From Ceratorhiza oryzae-sativae (lineage: Eukaryota; Basidiomycota; Agaricomycetes; Cantharellales; Ceratobasidiaceae): a stretch of DNA of 51,646 nt. The translations under genes were made by a program, and so were the position numbers. This document shows positions 50,795 to 51,646 of this stretch, piece after piece (positions within the stretch are counted from its first letter, which is position 1; every line of letters starts with the position of its first letter). The notes beneath the pieces are model-generated. The model had not been told where the DNA came from. It did no database searches and saw nothing but the letters and a program-made list of their open reading frames with translations. The DNA is taken from the NCBI GenBank assembly GCA_030998015.1, contig JARWMV010000104.1:1-51646 (forward strand), in the 5' to 3' direction.

Positions 50795-51646
50795 ATGTCC
50801 ACACCAAACCCTGCCCCTGCTTGGATTCAGTTTGATGCCACCCAGATTCAAATACCCACCAATCCAGCTGACCTATTAGCATTTACCCACACAATCAAGG
50901 ACGCGCTGATTGCTATAAATAACAATCTTGCAGTATTCATCAATCAACAGTCAGCCGAACTTTCCACCATCAACACCACTCTCCAGAACCACAATACAGG
51001 TGTATCTAACCTCAAAACAAACATAGTCGCGCTCCAGGCTGCAGTCCAAGCACCTGGCACAAGCACCTCTATCGCACATACTCGAGCACCCAAGTTATCA
51101 GTGCCTGCTAAATTCGACGGTTCAGATAAAAACAAAGCGGTATCCTTCAGGGTCATGGTGGCCCATTATTTGTGGACTTCTTATCCCTCTGCGACTGCTG
51201 ATGAGCAGATTGCTTACATCATTCCCTGCCTGGATGACAAAGCCCATGAGTGGCTGGAACCCTACCTGGAAGACAATGTTATCAATGGCAATCCAGTCAC
51301 TTGGCTCCACAATGTCAATGATTTCTGGACCCAATTTAATGCTTGCTGGAACGTTGCCAACAAGACTGAAAATTTCAGGGTGAAATTCAAGTTGCTCAAA
51401 CAAAAGAATTTGGTCCAAGAATATTTCAAGGACTTCCAGACATATTCCCAGGGTCTTGGCTACAATGACGCATCTCTTTGCAATCATTTCTACAATGGTC
51501 TCACAGTCAAAATCAAGGAGTTCCTTGTGGCCCAAGACTACAACCACATGGCTGCCAACGTCACTTTGCAAACACTTGCAGACAAGGCACTCAGAATTGA
51601 TCAGCGTATTGAGTTGTTCCAGGCCCAAAATCCATCTCCAAATCTT
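50795..51646 (+). CDS. gag: Element G Gag, N-terminal part, runs off the window
   Basis: The frame is open from ATG 50795-50797 (MSTPNPAPAWIQFDATQIQI) to the last base, 284 codons with no stop. It has a coiled-coil N-terminus (QQSAELSTINTTLQNHN), a short linker, then a capsid-like region: VPAKFDGSDKNKAVSFRVMV, KAHEWLEPYL, DFWTQFNACW, LVQEYFKDFQTYSQGLGYN, FLVAQDYNHMAANVTLQTLA. The zinc knuckle would lie beyond the edge. It is close to element F Gag but without its lesions, so G may be the younger copy. The protein would form the element's particle. Confidence 0.9.
   Translation, partial: MSTPNPAPAWIQFDATQIQIPTNPADLLAFTHTIKDALIAINNNLAVFINQQSAELSTINTTLQNHNTGVSNLKTNIVALQAAVQAPGTSTSIAHTRAPKLSVPAKFDGSDKNKAVSFRVMVAHYLWTSYPSATADEQIAYIIPCLDDKAHEWLEPYLEDNVINGNPVTWLHNVNDFWTQFNACWNVANKTENFRVKFKLLKQKNLVQEYFKDFQTYSQGLGYNDASLCNHFYNGLTVKIKEFLVAQDYNHMAANVTLQTLADKALRIDQRIELFQAQNPSPNL

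Overview
The window looks like a transposon-choked segment of a basidiomycete genome, most likely an Agaricomycete. That placement is an inference from the content: chromodomain Ty3/gypsy elements, a Plavaka-type DNA transposase, a DUF6532-type protein and short GT-AG introns. I see no clear housekeeping gene, rRNA, tRNA or CRISPR array. Almost every base that can be assigned belongs to a mobile element, and the elements sit inside one another.

Nesting, outermost to innermost, read from target-site duplications (TSDs) and rejoined gag halves: H (pol fragment, + strand, 47188-48446) carries F (Ty3/gypsy family 2, - strand, 43341-47187). F carries B (Ty3/gypsy family 1, - strand, whose 5' LTR is at 42979-43340), plus two family-1 solo LTRs. 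The single gag gene of B is cut into four pieces spread over about 41 kb (408-1072, 8158-8534, 21050-21132, 41104-41386). Three insertions did this: element A (family 1, 1073-8157, TSD GTCTT), a 12.5 kb Plavaka-type DNA transposon (8535-21049, TSD GTT), and a hAT transposon (21133-41103, TSD CTTCAATG). The hAT holds family-1 element C (25574-39467, TSD ACCTG), which holds family-1 element D (31120-38066). A's gag holds a 143 bp hAT-type MITE. The Plavaka unit holds a further 3.2 kb inverted-repeat element. Family-2 element G begins at 49901 and runs off the right edge.

Family 1 (A, B, C, D) shares one design: 376 bp LTRs; a leader of about 1.2 kb with three overlapping conserved reading frames (zinc knuckle plus zinc ribbon, coiled coil, Trp/Tyr-rich tail); gag with a CCHC knuckle; and pol (protease, reverse transcriptase, RNase H, integrase, chromodomain). 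The gag stop and pol start overlap as ATGA in every copy. The pol frame reads through the polypurine tract and stops inside the LTR. The primer-binding site matches no tRNA end that I recognise. Instead it is perfectly complementary to 15 nt of the LTR lying just downstream of a TATA box, which predicts Tf1-like self-priming.

The Plavaka unit has two divergent multi-exon genes sharing a 125 bp intergenic promoter: a DUF6532-like gene (- strand, 11 exons) and the transposase (+ strand). Both are decayed. Most premature stops in the window can be read as C-to-T changes (CGA to TGA, CAA to TAA). C's gag is the one full-length gag with no visible lesion, and D is the least decayed complete element (LTRs differ at about 7 of 376 sites).
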